Assembly (NCBI GenBank): GCA_017962235.1
Contig: JAGCVS010000004.1
Coordinates: 124,001 to 188,000, forward strand
Reading direction: 5' to 3'
Origin: Bacteroidales bacterium
Lineage (GTDB): Bacteria; Bacteroidota; Bacteroidia; Bacteroidales; UBA932
DNA length: 64,000 bases
The notes under the pieces: generated by a model
Told to the model about the DNA's origin: nothing
What the model saw: only the letters and a program-made list of their open reading frames with translations
The model's database searches: none
Shown here: one piece after another, positions 26,886 to 35,692 of the stretch
Layout of the letters: the number at the start of each line of letters is the position of its first letter
Numbering within the stretch: the first letter of the stretch is position 1
Made by a program: the position numbers and the translations under genes

Positions 26886-27311
26886 ATGAATCGCGAAGAG
26901 ATTAAAGACCATCTTCCGCACCGGGAACCGATGCTGTTGATTGACAAGACTGTGCAGGAGGGCGATACGACCTATTCCAGCTACACCGTCCGCGGCGATG
27001 AATTTTTCCTGCAGGGACATTTTCCCGGCAAACCGGTGGTGCCAGGAGTTATCTTGTGCGAAATTATGGCGCAGGCATCGGCTATGCTCATGTCAGATCT
27101 GATGGACCGCTCCGTGCCGCTTTACGCCGCCATAGACGATGCCCGCTTCAAAAGGGTGGTGGTACCGGGAGATAAGGTGGAGGTCAAGGCCCACCTGACT
27201 GCCCATAGGGCAAACGTCTATCTGATAGATGCCATTTCAACGGTTCAGGGAGAGATGTGCTGCAAGGCCAAGCTCACATTCATGCTTATACCTAAAGACA
27301 AACAACAGTAA
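26886..27311 (+). CDS. fabZ: FabZ-type 3-hydroxyacyl-ACP dehydratase
   Basis: A 141-residue hot-dog-fold enzyme that dehydrates 3-hydroxyacyl-ACP to trans-2-enoyl-ACP in fatty acid elongation. The LPHREPMLLIDK start is the family N-terminal signature. GHFPGKPVVPGV holds the catalytic His, and the following LCEIMAQAS holds the catalytic Glu. In many Bacteroidota the main FabZ is fused to LpxC; this copy is stand-alone, so it could be an additional dehydratase. It is 4 bases upstream of fabI, which carries out the next step. Confidence 0.87.
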   Translation: MNREEIKDHLPHREPMLLIDKTVQEGDTTYSSYTVRGDEFFLQGHFPGKPVVPGVILCEIMAQASAMLMSDLMDRSVPLYAAIDDARFKRVVVPGDKVEVKAHLTAHRANVYLIDAISTVQGEMCCKAKLTFMLIPKDKQQ

Positions 27312-27315
27312 CGAT

Positions 27316-28137
27316 ATGTACGACCTGCTCAAAGGGAAGAAGGGAATCATCTTTGGGGCACTGAACCAACGCTCAATTGCATGGCAGACGGCCCTGCGCG
27401 CACATGAAGAGGGGGCGCGGCTGCTACTTTCAAACACTCCGGCGGCGCTCAGGATGGGCGATATACAGACCCTTGCCGACATCTGCAAGGCGGAGGTGAT
27501 TGCCGCCGATGCAACCAGTATTGAAGACCTCCTGACCCTTGTTGACCGCGCTGTGGAGCATTTTGGCGGCAAGGTGGATTTTGTGCTGCACAGCATTGCA
27601 ATGTCACCCAACGTCCGCAAAGCGGTGCCCTACGAAGATATAGATTACGCCTTCATGCAGAAGACGCTGGATATCTCCGCGCTTTCCTTCCACAAGATGA
27701 TGAATGTGCTCTACAACAAAGACGCAATGGCTCAGGGCGGTTCTATTGTGGCTCTGACATATATCGCTGGCGAACGGGCTTTTCCACTTTACGGTGACAT
27801 GGCGGAGGCCAAGGCTATGCTGGAGTCGGTGGCACGCAGTTTCGGCGTTAAATTCGCCCGCAAATGCGGCGTACGTGTCAATACCGTATCACAGTCGCCC
27901 ACACTCACCACTGCGGGCGACGGTATCAAAGGGATGAATGAGATATATCGTTATGCAGACAAGCTCTCTCCGCTGGGCAATGCCTCCGCAGAAGAGTGTG
28001 CCGGCTATATCGTCTCTCTGTTCAGCGACCTCACAAAGAAGGTCACCATGCAGAATCTCTATCACGACGGCGGCTTCTCCGCTACCGGCATCACAGAAGA
28101 GGCCCTGGATATCTTTAATAAAGGTCTGGAGAAATAA
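27316..28137 (+). CDS. fabI: Enoyl-[acyl-carrier-protein] reductase
   Basis: A 273-residue short-chain dehydrogenase fold enzyme that reduces enoyl-ACP with NAD(P)H, the last step of each fatty acid elongation cycle. The start KKGIIFGALNQRSIAW is the FabI version of the cofactor loop. The SIAMSP segment and the Tyr..Lys catalytic pair in PLYGDMAEAKAMLES are present, and the C-terminal GVRVNTVSQSPTLTTAG segment is typical. The ATG at 27316 was preferred to an upstream in-frame ATG inside fabZ. It follows fabZ by 4 bases and precedes the serine hydrolase gene by 3. Confidence 0.93.
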   Translation: MYDLLKGKKGIIFGALNQRSIAWQTALRAHEEGARLLLSNTPAALRMGDIQTLADICKAEVIAADATSIEDLLTLVDRAVEHFGGKVDFVLHSIAMSPNVRKAVPYEDIDYAFMQKTLDISALSFHKMMNVLYNKDAMAQGGSIVALTYIAGERAFPLYGDMAEAKAMLESVARSFGVKFARKCGVRVNTVSQSPTLTTAGDGIKGMNEIYRYADKLSPLGNASAEECAGYIVSLFSDLTKKVTMQNLYHDGGFSATGITEEALDIFNKGLEK

Positions 28138-28140
28138 ACA

Positions 28141-29292
28141 ATGGGACGCATCTTCAGAATGACTGTTGCGGCGGTGATTGCGCTGATCGCAACGGGGTGT
28201 GTAAGCCGTTCAGCAAAGCTGGACGGGCTCTGCCGTGCCCTTTTTCCGGCAGACGAGCCGGGGGCGGCAGTGCTGGTGATGCAGGGCGACAGTATTCTGT
28301 TTGACCGCGGCTATGGCATAGCCGACATGAGCACAGGTGCGCAGATAAACGGTGATACATTCTTCAACATTGCTTCAGTTTCCAAACAGTTCACCGCTGT
28401 GGCGGTACTTCAGCTGGCATCACAGGGACTGCTTTCGCTGGAAGATCCGGTTAGCAAGTATTATCCTGACTTTGAAGCGGGCTTCTGGAAGGATATAAGA
28501 ATCCGCCATCTGATGTCACATTCTTCAGGTATTCCGGATGCGAGGAACTATCCCCGTGAAGTGAAGATCCATGGCGACGAGACGCTCTCGATGGCCTATT
28601 TGGACACTCTCAGTTTTCTCCATTTTGAACCCGGTACAGCATACGAGTATATCAATCCTACGTTTGTGCTGCTTGGCAGCATCGTAGAGAAGGTGAGCGG
28701 CCAGCCCTTCACTGATTATGTTCGGGAGCATATTTTCACCCCGGCCGGGATGGCGCAGACCCTCTATTTTGACCGCGACCGGCAGGAACTGATACCAAAT
28801 ATGGCGCACGGATATGAATATACCGATGTGGAGGATATGCCTGAGGAGCGCACCGCCGGCAACCCCGACGCCGCACCCAGAAACTGGTACGAATACGACT
28901 TTGGAGAGGAGACCTTCTTTGCAACGCGTCCCGACGGCGGCATCTATACATCTACTCACGAATTCGTACAGTGGGAGAGGGCTCTGCGCGAGGCGGAAGT
29001 GTTGCCGGAAGAGTATTTGCAAGATTCATGGACCCCTCACACCCTTGTGAGTGACAGCCCCTGGAGCGACTATCAGAACCGCCCCAAGACCTGGTACGGA
29101 TACGGCTGGTTCATTGAGCCCGCAACCGATTCCACCAATAAGGTGATTTATCATACCGGCGACAACGGAGGCTTCAAGATTCTGGCCGCACGCTATCCTG
29201 AAAGCAATGCTCTGGTTCTGGTATTTGCAAACCGCGCCGACTGGGACCGGTACGGTCTCATGCAACAAATAGAAAAAATCTACGGATTCTAG
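28141..29292 (+). CDS. Beta-lactamase-family serine hydrolase lipoprotein
   Basis: A 383-residue exported protein of the class C beta-lactamase/esterase superfamily (PF00144). A lipobox with Cys20 follows the signal peptide (LIATGC). The active-site motifs are SVSK (nucleophile Ser and Lys), YIN (Tyr-x-Asn type) and HTG near the C-terminus in place of KTG. This combination suggests an esterase, D-aminopeptidase or cell-wall hydrolase rather than a resistance beta-lactamase. It starts 3 bases after fabI and ends overlapping the convergent guaD-like gene by 4 bases (CTAG serves both stops). Confidence 0.88.
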   Translation: MGRIFRMTVAAVIALIATGCVSRSAKLDGLCRALFPADEPGAAVLVMQGDSILFDRGYGIADMSTGAQINGDTFFNIASVSKQFTAVAVLQLASQGLLSLEDPVSKYYPDFEAGFWKDIRIRHLMSHSSGIPDARNYPREVKIHGDETLSMAYLDTLSFLHFEPGTAYEYINPTFVLLGSIVEKVSGQPFTDYVREHIFTPAGMAQTLYFDRDRQELIPNMAHGYEYTDVEDMPEERTAGNPDAAPRNWYEYDFGEETFFATRPDGGIYTSTHEFVQWERALREAEVLPEEYLQDSWTPHTLVSDSPWSDYQNRPKTWYGYGWFIEPATDSTNKVIYHTGDNGGFKILAARYPESNALVLVFANRADWDRYGLMQQIEKIYGF

Positions 29293-29795
29293 TACTCAGT
29301 CTTGTCGCTCTTGGCGCTCCAATTGCTGAAAGTGTGCAGCGCCTCGTCCCTCAGAAGTGGAATTATAGGGACAGCACGGCGGTATTTGGGCCGGTCTATT
29401 TCCTTATAAATGAAATCGTCTGAGAAACTGATGCGGGCAGCATCCTTGCGGTTGTTCCCGTAAAAGATGCGGTCTATCTTGGCCCAATAGATGGCACCCA
29501 GACACATGGGGCAGGGTTCACATGAACTGTATATGGTACAACCGGATAGGTCGAAAGTGTTCAGCTGGCGGCAGGCGGTGCGGATGGCGTTCACCTCCGC
29601 GTGCGCTGTGGGGTCAAAGTCCAGCGTAACGCTGTTGGAGGTGGCTGCAACAATCTTCCCGTCCTTTACGATTACGGCTCCAAACGGGCCTCCGCCGTGC
29701 TCTACGCTATCGTCTGCAATGCGGATTGCCTCGCGCATGAAATTGCGGTCTTGTTCCGTTGCGGAGTGACTGCTGAATCTTCTGTATATCTTCAT
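29289..29795 (-). CDS. guaD: Guanine deaminase-like CDA-fold enzyme
   Basis: A 168-residue zinc-dependent deaminase of the cytidine deaminase fold. The HAEVNAIR motif supplies the zinc His and catalytic Glu, and SCEPCPMCLGA supplies the two Cys ligands. The C-terminal pattern (IYWAKIDRIFYG, DDFIYKEID, ending in KTEY) closely resembles small GuaD-type guanine deaminases, which turn guanine into xanthine. A tRNA adenosine deaminase is less likely given that C-terminus. It is the last gene of the aromatic amino acid operon, sharing one base with the DAHP synthase stop (TAATG). Confidence 0.85.
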   Translation of the reverse strand: MKIYRRFSSHSATEQDRNFMREAIRIADDSVEHGGGPFGAVIVKDGKIVAATSNSVTLDFDPTAHAEVNAIRTACRQLNTFDLSGCTIYSSCEPCPMCLGAIYWAKIDRIFYGNNRKDAARISFSDDFIYKEIDRPKYRRAVPIIPLLRDEALHTFSNWSAKSDKTEY

Positions 29796-30823
29796 TATCT
29801 CAGTTCTGCTATATCGTAAATAAGCCTTTCTGTCTTCTCCCAGCCCAGGCAGGGATCTGTGATGGACTTGCCGTATACGCCTCCGTCACCGCTCTGGCAC
29901 CCGTCTTCAAGATACGATTCGATCATGAGACCCTTGAGCAGTTTGCCGATATCGGCGGAGTGCCTTGCAGAATGAAGCACCTCTTTGGCAATGCGGATCT
30001 GCTGCTCGAACTGCTTACCGGAGTTGGAGTGGTTTGTATCAACTATAAGAGCCTGGTTGGGGAGCTGTGACTGCGCATATTTCTCGCACAGCAGCATCAT
30101 ATCCTCGTAATGGTAGTTGGGTATGTTCCGGCCATTTTTGCTCACGCTGCCGCGCAGGATAGCGTGGGTGAGGGGATTGCCCTTGCTGGTGACCTCCCAG
30201 CCGCGATATATGAAGGTGTGCGACAGCATGGCCGCATGTATAGAGTTCAGCATCACATTCATGTCGCCGCTGGTGGGGTTTTTCATACCAACCGGGATGT
30301 CCAGTCCGCTGGCTGTGAGACGGTGAATCTGGCTCTCCACGCTGCGGGCACCCACAGCCACGTAAGAGAGCATATCGGAGAGATAGGTGTGGTTCTCAGG
30401 ATAAAGCATCTCGTCCGCGCCGGAGAAGCCGCTCTCGGAGAGGACGTGCATGTGCAGCTGGCGGATGGCCACCAGGCCGCCCAGCATGTCGGCATGGCGG
30501 TGCGGGTCGGGCTGATGCAGCATTCCCTTGTAGCCTTCTCCGGTGGTGCGGGGCTTATTTGTGTAGATGCGCGGCACAATAGTTATCACATCGGCAACCT
30601 TATCCTGAACCTTTCTCAGGCGGTTTACATAATCCAGCACCGCATCTTCGCGATCTGCGGAGCAGGGACCTATAATGAGCAACAACTTGTTGCTGCGACC
30701 GCATATTATGTCTTTGATAGCAGCATCGTTGGCTTTCTTTATCTTATCCAGGCCTTCAGGCAGGGGATACATCTTCTTTATCTCCTCTGCAGAGGGCAGC
30801 TCTCTCTTGATTTCCAGGTTCAT
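29795..30823 (-). CDS. aroF: 3-deoxy-7-phosphoheptulonate (DAHP) synthase, class I
   Basis: First enzyme of the shikimate pathway: condenses phosphoenolpyruvate and erythrose 4-phosphate to DAHP. At 342 residues it matches the AroF/G/H (type I alpha) length. Visible motifs are LLIIGPCSADRE, the KPRTTGEGYKG loop, GARSVESQIHR and a C-terminal metal-site region DTNHSNSGK. No chorismate mutase domain is attached here; in this operon that domain is on AroB. Which of the aroF, aroG or aroH regulatory types applies cannot be told. It sits 2 bases after tyrA. Confidence 0.93.
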   Translation of the reverse strand: MNLEIKRELPSAEEIKKMYPLPEGLDKIKKANDAAIKDIICGRSNKLLLIIGPCSADREDAVLDYVNRLRKVQDKVADVITIVPRIYTNKPRTTGEGYKGMLHQPDPHRHADMLGGLVAIRQLHMHVLSESGFSGADEMLYPENHTYLSDMLSYVAVGARSVESQIHRLTASGLDIPVGMKNPTSGDMNVMLNSIHAAMLSHTFIYRGWEVTSKGNPLTHAILRGSVSKNGRNIPNYHYEDMMLLCEKYAQSQLPNQALIVDTNHSNSGKQFEQQIRIAKEVLHSARHSADIGKLLKGLMIESYLEDGCQSGDGGVYGKSITDPCLGWEKTERLIYDIAELR

Positions 30824-30825
30824 GG

Positions 30826-31674
30826 CTATTTATTGAATAGTTTTCTCCTTTCGGTAGAAGTAATCATCATTTGTTTTACTGTATCGATATCGTCTGCTGC
30901 GATAGCATCTTTCAGGCGGTCAAATTCCTTCTCAAACAGCTCCATCTGCTCCAGCAGCTGGATTTTGTTCATGGAGAACAGCTCCGGCCACATATTCTCG
31001 TTTATATTGGCGATACGTGTCAGATCGCGGAAAGAATCGCCGGTATAATCTACCAGATGAGCTGAATCTTTACTGCACATGAGCGATACTGCGATGCAGT
31101 GAGTCAGCTGAGAGAGGAATGCAATCATCTCGTCGTGTTCTTCCGGGGAGAGGATTGATATATTCCCGAAGCCCAGAATCCGCCCAATCTCGCACGCAGT
31201 ATCTATCGCTTTTTGCGTGTTTGCCGGGGTGGGAGTGACAATGAAATTGGCCCCTTCGAACACCTTTGTGTTGCGGTTGTCGATGCCGGAAAGTTCGCGG
31301 CCGGCCATCGGATGCGCCGCTATGAATTCCACGTCGCTGCGGAGCATTTTCTGGATACGATATACCACAGAACACTTGACTCCAGTTACATCTGTAATCG
31401 TAGCACCGCTTTTCAGACAATCCTGATGCTCCTGAACCCATTTTATGAACAATTTTGGATATAAAGCGAACACCACGATGTCGAACTGACTTACAAACTC
31501 TTTTGTTACATCTACAGTACCACAATCTATTATGCCGGAATCAAGGGCTTTTTTAACGGTGCTCTCGCGAGCGGAGATTCCGCCCGTAAACCAGCCGCAG
31601 GAATGCAATTTTTCTGCGTATGAGGCCCCAATCATGCCCAATCCCACTATCAATATCTTCTTGTCCTTATCCAT
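30826..31674 (-). CDS. tyrA: Prephenate dehydrogenase
   Basis: Oxidatively decarboxylates prephenate to 4-hydroxyphenylpyruvate with NAD(P)+, the committed tyrosine branch. The 282 residues begin with a Rossmann dinucleotide motif, VGLGMIGASYA, and contain AAHPMAGRELSG, the catalytic and substrate-binding His segment typical of the family. A C-terminal helical dimerisation domain follows. No chorismate mutase or ACT domain is attached. Its start overlaps the aroA stop by 8 bases. Confidence 0.93.
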   Translation of the reverse strand: MDKDKKILIVGLGMIGASYAEKLHSCGWFTGGISARESTVKKALDSGIIDCGTVDVTKEFVSQFDIVVFALYPKLFIKWVQEHQDCLKSGATITDVTGVKCSVVYRIQKMLRSDVEFIAAHPMAGRELSGIDNRNTKVFEGANFIVTPTPANTQKAIDTACEIGRILGFGNISILSPEEHDEMIAFLSQLTHCIAVSLMCSKDSAHLVDYTGDSFRDLTRIANINENMWPELFSMNKIQLLEQMELFEKEFDRLKDAIAADDIDTVKQMMITSTERRKLFNK

Positions 31675-32884
31675 TGTTTACAACGATGTTCAATTTTGTA
31701 ATATCGTCAAAAAAGCGGGGATAACTCTTGGCAACTGCCTCAAAACCGTCAATATCCGCCCCGAATAGAGATGCGATTGCGGTCAGGCTCATGGCCAGCC
31801 GGTGGTCGTTGTGAGAGTCAAAACAAACGCCTTTGCCGGAGAGTTGAAGTATATGTTCAAGTGATGCGGGGTGTATTTCAACCCAATCATCGCCTGAAGC
31901 CAAAGTAGCTCCTATCTTTTCCAGTTCACAAGCTATATCATTTATGCGGTCGCTCTCTTTTATACGAAGGCGCCCGGTGCCGGTAAAATGTGCTCCGTGC
32001 TTCACAGCAGCCAGTGAGAAGAGTACGGGACCCAGATCTATGCAGTTTGCGATATCTACGGTGCTGAACCCATCAGAAAGCATGCTGAATAGTTCTCTGT
32101 ACACTTTATCGCCCTGTTTGGAGTCCGGATTCAGCCCTTCTAAGGAAACGGAACCTCCCAGCCAGTTGTATATGTCAAGGAGTGCGGCGTTGGACCAGTC
32201 GCCTTCTACTCTGCAATCTGGCAGAGCAAAGCGCTGGCTGCCGGGCACCGATATACGGTTCTCCTTGAATTCGGCACGGATTCCGGCTAGATGCAGGACA
32301 TCCAAAGTAATATCGATATACGGGCGGCTGTTTACCGGTAGCTCAATTATTATTTCGCTGTCACCTTCCAGCAGCGGCAGGGCAAACAGAAGGCCGGTGA
32401 TAAACTGGCTGCTGGTGGCGCCGCTGATGTGATATGAGCCACTTGTAAGCCGCCCCTCAACATTCAATGACTCTTCGTCAAATAGATACGATATGCCCTG
32501 AGAGGCAAAGATCTTTTCATATTCGCCGATACCGCGCGAGAAGAGGCGTGCACTGCCGCCAAAGCGGGCACGGCCGGTAAGCGAGAGCGCCACCGGTATC
32601 ATAAAACGCAGTGTGGAGCCGCTTTCGCGGCAGGGGAGAAATACTTCTGTAGGAACAGGACCGGCAGAAACAATGGCCTTGTCACCTTCTATTTGTACCC
32701 TTCCACCTAAAGCGGTGATGCAGTCGATTGTGGCGGCGATATCGTTAGACAGTGCGATATTGCTCACAGTGGTTGTCTTGCCACTCAGAAAGGCGGCCAG
32801 AAGCAACCGGTGCGCATAGCTCTTTGAGGGAGGTGCGCTAACGGTGCCGCGGGCGGTGCTCTTCTCTATGTGGCATCGGCTCAT
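31667..32884 (-). CDS. aroA: 3-phosphoshikimate 1-carboxyvinyltransferase (EPSP synthase)
   Basis: Transfers the enolpyruvyl group of PEP to shikimate 3-phosphate. At 405 residues it is a little shorter than the 420-430 common in enterobacteria. Motifs are PPSKSYAHRLLL near the N-terminus, ESGSTLRF in the PEP site, and RIKESDRI and a DHRLAMS segment near the C-terminus. The two-domain inside-out barrel is inferred from homology. It overlaps aroQ upstream by 4 bases and tyrA downstream by 8. Confidence 0.95.
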   Translation of the reverse strand: MSRCHIEKSTARGTVSAPPSKSYAHRLLLAAFLSGKTTTVSNIALSNDIAATIDCITALGGRVQIEGDKAIVSAGPVPTEVFLPCRESGSTLRFMIPVALSLTGRARFGGSARLFSRGIGEYEKIFASQGISYLFDEESLNVEGRLTSGSYHISGATSSQFITGLLFALPLLEGDSEIIIELPVNSRPYIDITLDVLHLAGIRAEFKENRISVPGSQRFALPDCRVEGDWSNAALLDIYNWLGGSVSLEGLNPDSKQGDKVYRELFSMLSDGFSTVDIANCIDLGPVLFSLAAVKHGAHFTGTGRLRIKESDRINDIACELEKIGATLASGDDWVEIHPASLEHILQLSGKGVCFDSHNDHRLAMSLTAIASLFGADIDGFEAVAKSYPRFFDDITKLNIVVNNG

Positions 32885-33309
32885 CTGTCAAGCAGTAAAT
32901 CTATTGCCTCCAGATATCCCTGTGTGCCGTGACCGGCGATGGTGGCTATGCAGGCGGGGCGGATATAGCTCACGCGGCGGAAAGGCTCCCGCTCGTCGGG
33001 ATTGGTGATATGCACCTCCACGCATGGTATCTTGACCGCCTTGAGAGCGTCGTAGAGAGCAATGCTGGTGTGGGTATACGCGCCGGGGTTGAACACTATG
33101 CCGTCAAAGTCGTGGAAAAAGGCCTCCTGTATCTTATCTACAAGTTCCCCCTCGTGGTTGCTCTGGTAATACTCCAGCTCAAAACCGCGCTTGAGCGCAT
33201 AATCCTTGATTTTGATTATCAGGGAAGCGTATGTCTCGCGGCCGTAAAGATCGGGCTCGCGTATGCCCAGCATGTTCAGGTTGGGGCCGTTAAGAACCAG
33301 CAGTTTCAT
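32881..33309 (-). CDS. aroQ: 3-dehydroquinate dehydratase, type II
   Basis: Catalyses the third shikimate-pathway step. A small 142-residue flavodoxin-like fold typical of the dodecameric type II enzyme. GPNLNMLGIREPDLYG carries the conserved N-terminal segment with the active-site Tyr. YTHTSIALYDAL, VEVHITNP with REPFR, and the C-terminal GHGTQGY complete the active site. The ATG at 33309 was chosen over a TTG at 33318. It overlaps the end of aroC by 20 bases and the start of aroA by 4. Confidence 0.94.
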   Translation of the reverse strand: MKLLVLNGPNLNMLGIREPDLYGRETYASLIIKIKDYALKRGFELEYYQSNHEGELVDKIQEAFFHDFDGIVFNPGAYTHTSIALYDALKAVKIPCVEVHITNPDEREPFRRVSYIRPACIATIAGHGTQGYLEAIDLLLDR

Positions 33310-34420
33310 CTTTCTCAAAGATTAAGTTGGAGAAGGCGCTCTTAAGGGCGTCACAAATCACGATTGCGGTCATGGCAGTTACAACCGGGCAGATGCGGCG
33401 GATAATGGCGGGATCGTGGCGGCCGGTAACCTTGATTGTGGCATTTTCTCCGGTTGCCAGGTCCACCGTATGCTGCTCTGCAGCGATAGACGGGGTGGGC
33501 TTGACTGCGCAGTTGAATACCACAGGCATCCCGTTGGAATAACCGCCGTTGATGCCGCCGTTGTTGTTAGTGCGGGTCTTTATTGTGCCGCCCTCGTTAT
33601 AAAACTCATCGTTGCAGCTGCGGCCGGTGGAGCCTTGTGCGCCAAAGCCGAAGCCCATACCGAACTCGATGCCCTTGATGCCGCCTATGGAGAGCATGGC
33701 GTTGGCCAGCTGCCCCTCCAGGCTGCCGAACCATGGCTCGCCGATACCCACCGGCAGGTGGTTAATGGCGGTCTGGATTATGCCGCCAATGGAATCCTGA
33801 TTCATGCGGGCAGCCTCTATCGCAGTTTTCATCTGGCCTTCGACATCATCCTTCAAAACCGGGAAGTGCTTTGCGGCCAGGGCGTCAATCTGTTTGTCCA
33901 GCGCAGCATCGTCTGTATCGCAGAACTTATCGTCCTGAACGCCGCCGCAGCTTAAGATATGTGTGCCCACCTTTACTCCGACATTTTCCAGCGCCTTGGC
34001 GCAGATGGCTCCCAGCGCAACTATGGGTGCAGTGAGACGGCCGGAGAAGTGTCCGCCGCCGCGCCAGTCTTCATACCCTTGATGCACAATGTGCGATACA
34101 AAATCGGCGTGAGAAGGGCGCGCCAGAAAGCGGTTGGCATCATAATCGGCGCTGCGGGTGTTGCTGTTTTCTATAATGATGCAGATGGGTTCTCCGGTGG
34201 TGAAACCTTCAAACACGCCGCTCACAATCTTGAAGCTGTCTTTCTCAACGCGAGCGGTTTCACCGCTGCCTGAAGGGCGACGTTTGGAAAGCGCTTCTGC
34301 AATGTATGCTTCGCTGACCTCAATGCCGCAGGGCATGCCGTCCAGAACTGCACCCACTGCATCGCCGTGGCTTTCGCCAAACAGGGTCAGGGTTATATTC
34401 TTGCCAAGGATGTTGCTCAT
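33290..34420 (-). CDS. aroC: Chorismate synthase
   Basis: Converts 5-enolpyruvylshikimate 3-phosphate to chorismate with reduced FMN. It is 376 residues, a normal length. The N-terminal LTLFGESHGDAVGAVLDG and the RPSHAD...GGGHFSGR region are family signatures, and the C-terminal RHDPAIIRR segment closes the FMN site. It follows the chorismate mutase-AroB gene with a 4-base overlap and overlaps aroQ by 20 bases, so translation is coupled through this whole block. Confidence 0.96.
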   Translation of the reverse strand: MSNILGKNITLTLFGESHGDAVGAVLDGMPCGIEVSEAYIAEALSKRRPSGSGETARVEKDSFKIVSGVFEGFTTGEPICIIIENSNTRSADYDANRFLARPSHADFVSHIVHQGYEDWRGGGHFSGRLTAPIVALGAICAKALENVGVKVGTHILSCGGVQDDKFCDTDDAALDKQIDALAAKHFPVLKDDVEGQMKTAIEAARMNQDSIGGIIQTAINHLPVGIGEPWFGSLEGQLANAMLSIGGIKGIEFGMGFGFGAQGSTGRSCNDEFYNEGGTIKTRTNNNGGINGGYSNGMPVVFNCAVKPTPSIAAEQHTVDLATGENATIKVTGRHDPAIIRRICPVVTAMTAIVICDALKSAFSNLIFEKDETAGS

Positions 34421-35664
34421 AATGCCAGATCTTGGATGTTTACTTTTTCAAAACGGTAGCTGCCGATAGTATCTACCTTTACCACAGTGATATCGCCGCC
34501 GGAGGCCTTTTTGTCGTGCGCTATAAGGGAGCGTATCGCCTCGGGATCAATATCGTGTCTCACGGGCAGGTTGTATTTCGCCAGCACGCTGGCAATCCGT
34601 TCGCGGGTGGCGCCGCTGCAGAAATACATCATTCCCATGGCCACCGCCTCGCCGTGCAGATATCTGCCGCAGCCCAGCGCCTCAATGGCATGTCCCACGG
34701 TGTGCCCAAAGTTGAGCACGCGGCGCAGATCTTTTTCGCGGGGGTCGGCCTTTACCACCGCCTGCTTGTAATTCACGCTGCGGCGGATAATCTCGCCGGC
34801 GTCGGCCAGCAAATCATCAGAGCGCTCTATCAAGGCGAACAATTCGGCATCGCCGGTGGCGCCCACCTTTATCGCCTCCACCAGCCCGTTGTGCAGCTGG
34901 CGCTGCGGCAGGGAGGCCAGCGTGTCGGGGTCAATCAGCACCTTTAACGGCATGTGAAACGCCCCCACTATGTTCTTGACTCTGCCAAAGTCGATGGCGG
35001 TTTTGCCTCCTACGGAAGAATCTACCTGAGATAGGAGGGTGGTGGGGATATTGCAGAAACGGATGCCGCGCATGAACGTGGCCGCCACAAAGCCGGCAAG
35101 GTCGCCGGGGACGCCGCCTCCCACCGCTACCACAGTGTCGGTGCGGGTGAAGCCGCAGCTCACCAGCGCCTCCATAACGGTGCGGTAGCTGTCTAAATTC
35201 TTGCTGGCTTCTCCTTGCGGAATGGTTACGGTGAACACTTCGCAGCCCGCCGCCTTGAGAGAATTTTCCACTGCCTGTGGATACTTTACAGGCACGCCGC
35301 TGTCGGTTACAATCATCACCTTGCCGCCGGGAATGCCCAGGAGGGAGCCCGCTTTAGCCAGTGCGTCGCGCTCAATTATAATCTGGTGGCCGGGCATCTC
35401 ACAGCCCGCTATGATATCGTTCTGATAATCTTTGGATACGCCAATCACGCCGCGCAGGAAATCGGCATAATGGCCGCGCAACTGCTCGTTTTCAATGGCC
35501 GCGCACCGCCGCTCAATCATCTCCTTTTCCCGCTGCAAATCCTCTACAGGGGCGCCGGAGGCTTTCTTCTCCAGGGCGATTTCATGTACCGCTTCCATCC
35601 GCTCTTTGAACAGACGGGCCATCTCGGCATCAATCGCATCTATCTTTTGGCGTTCTTTTATCAT
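34417..35664 (-). CDS. aroB: Fused chorismate mutase - 3-dehydroquinate synthase
   Basis: A 415-residue bifunctional protein. Residues 1 to about 85 form a type II (all-helical) chorismate mutase domain, recognised by the spaced RQKIDAIDAEMARLF, K33-K34 and DLQREKE elements, which would convert chorismate to prephenate. Residues about 90-415 form 3-dehydroquinate synthase, with the NAD-binding GGGVPGDLAGF, the TTLLSQVDSSVGGK segment and zinc ligands Glu263, His321 (NFGHTVGHAIE) and His337 (HGEAVAMG). It is the first gene of the operon. The ATG at 35664 begins directly with the mutase helix. Either activity could be lost; the motifs look intact. Confidence 0.92.
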   Translation of the reverse strand: MIKERQKIDAIDAEMARLFKERMEAVHEIALEKKASGAPVEDLQREKEMIERRCAAIENEQLRGHYADFLRGVIGVSKDYQNDIIAGCEMPGHQIIIERDALAKAGSLLGIPGGKVMIVTDSGVPVKYPQAVENSLKAAGCEVFTVTIPQGEASKNLDSYRTVMEALVSCGFTRTDTVVAVGGGVPGDLAGFVAATFMRGIRFCNIPTTLLSQVDSSVGGKTAIDFGRVKNIVGAFHMPLKVLIDPDTLASLPQRQLHNGLVEAIKVGATGDAELFALIERSDDLLADAGEIIRRSVNYKQAVVKADPREKDLRRVLNFGHTVGHAIEALGCGRYLHGEAVAMGMMYFCSGATRERIASVLAKYNLPVRHDIDPEAIRSLIAHDKKASGGDITVVKVDTIGSYRFEKVNIQDLAL

Positions 35665-35670
35665 AATCTG

Positions 35671-35678
35671 CAAAGATA
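35671..35678 (-). promoter_or_regulatory. -7 type promoter element of the aro operon
   Basis: Minus-strand TATCTTTG matches TAnnTTTG exactly but lies only 6 bases before the start codon, implying an almost leaderless transcript. A TTTG lies 24 bases further upstream (35703-35706), more distant than usual. Confidence 0.4.
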
Positions 35679-35692
35679 GAGTGAATTTTTCA

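Noticed and set aside
28141-29292. Resistance beta-lactamase (AmpC-like)
   Set aside because: The SxxK and YxN motifs are present but the third motif is HTG, not KTG, and the protein is a lipoprotein. An esterase or peptidase role is more likely.
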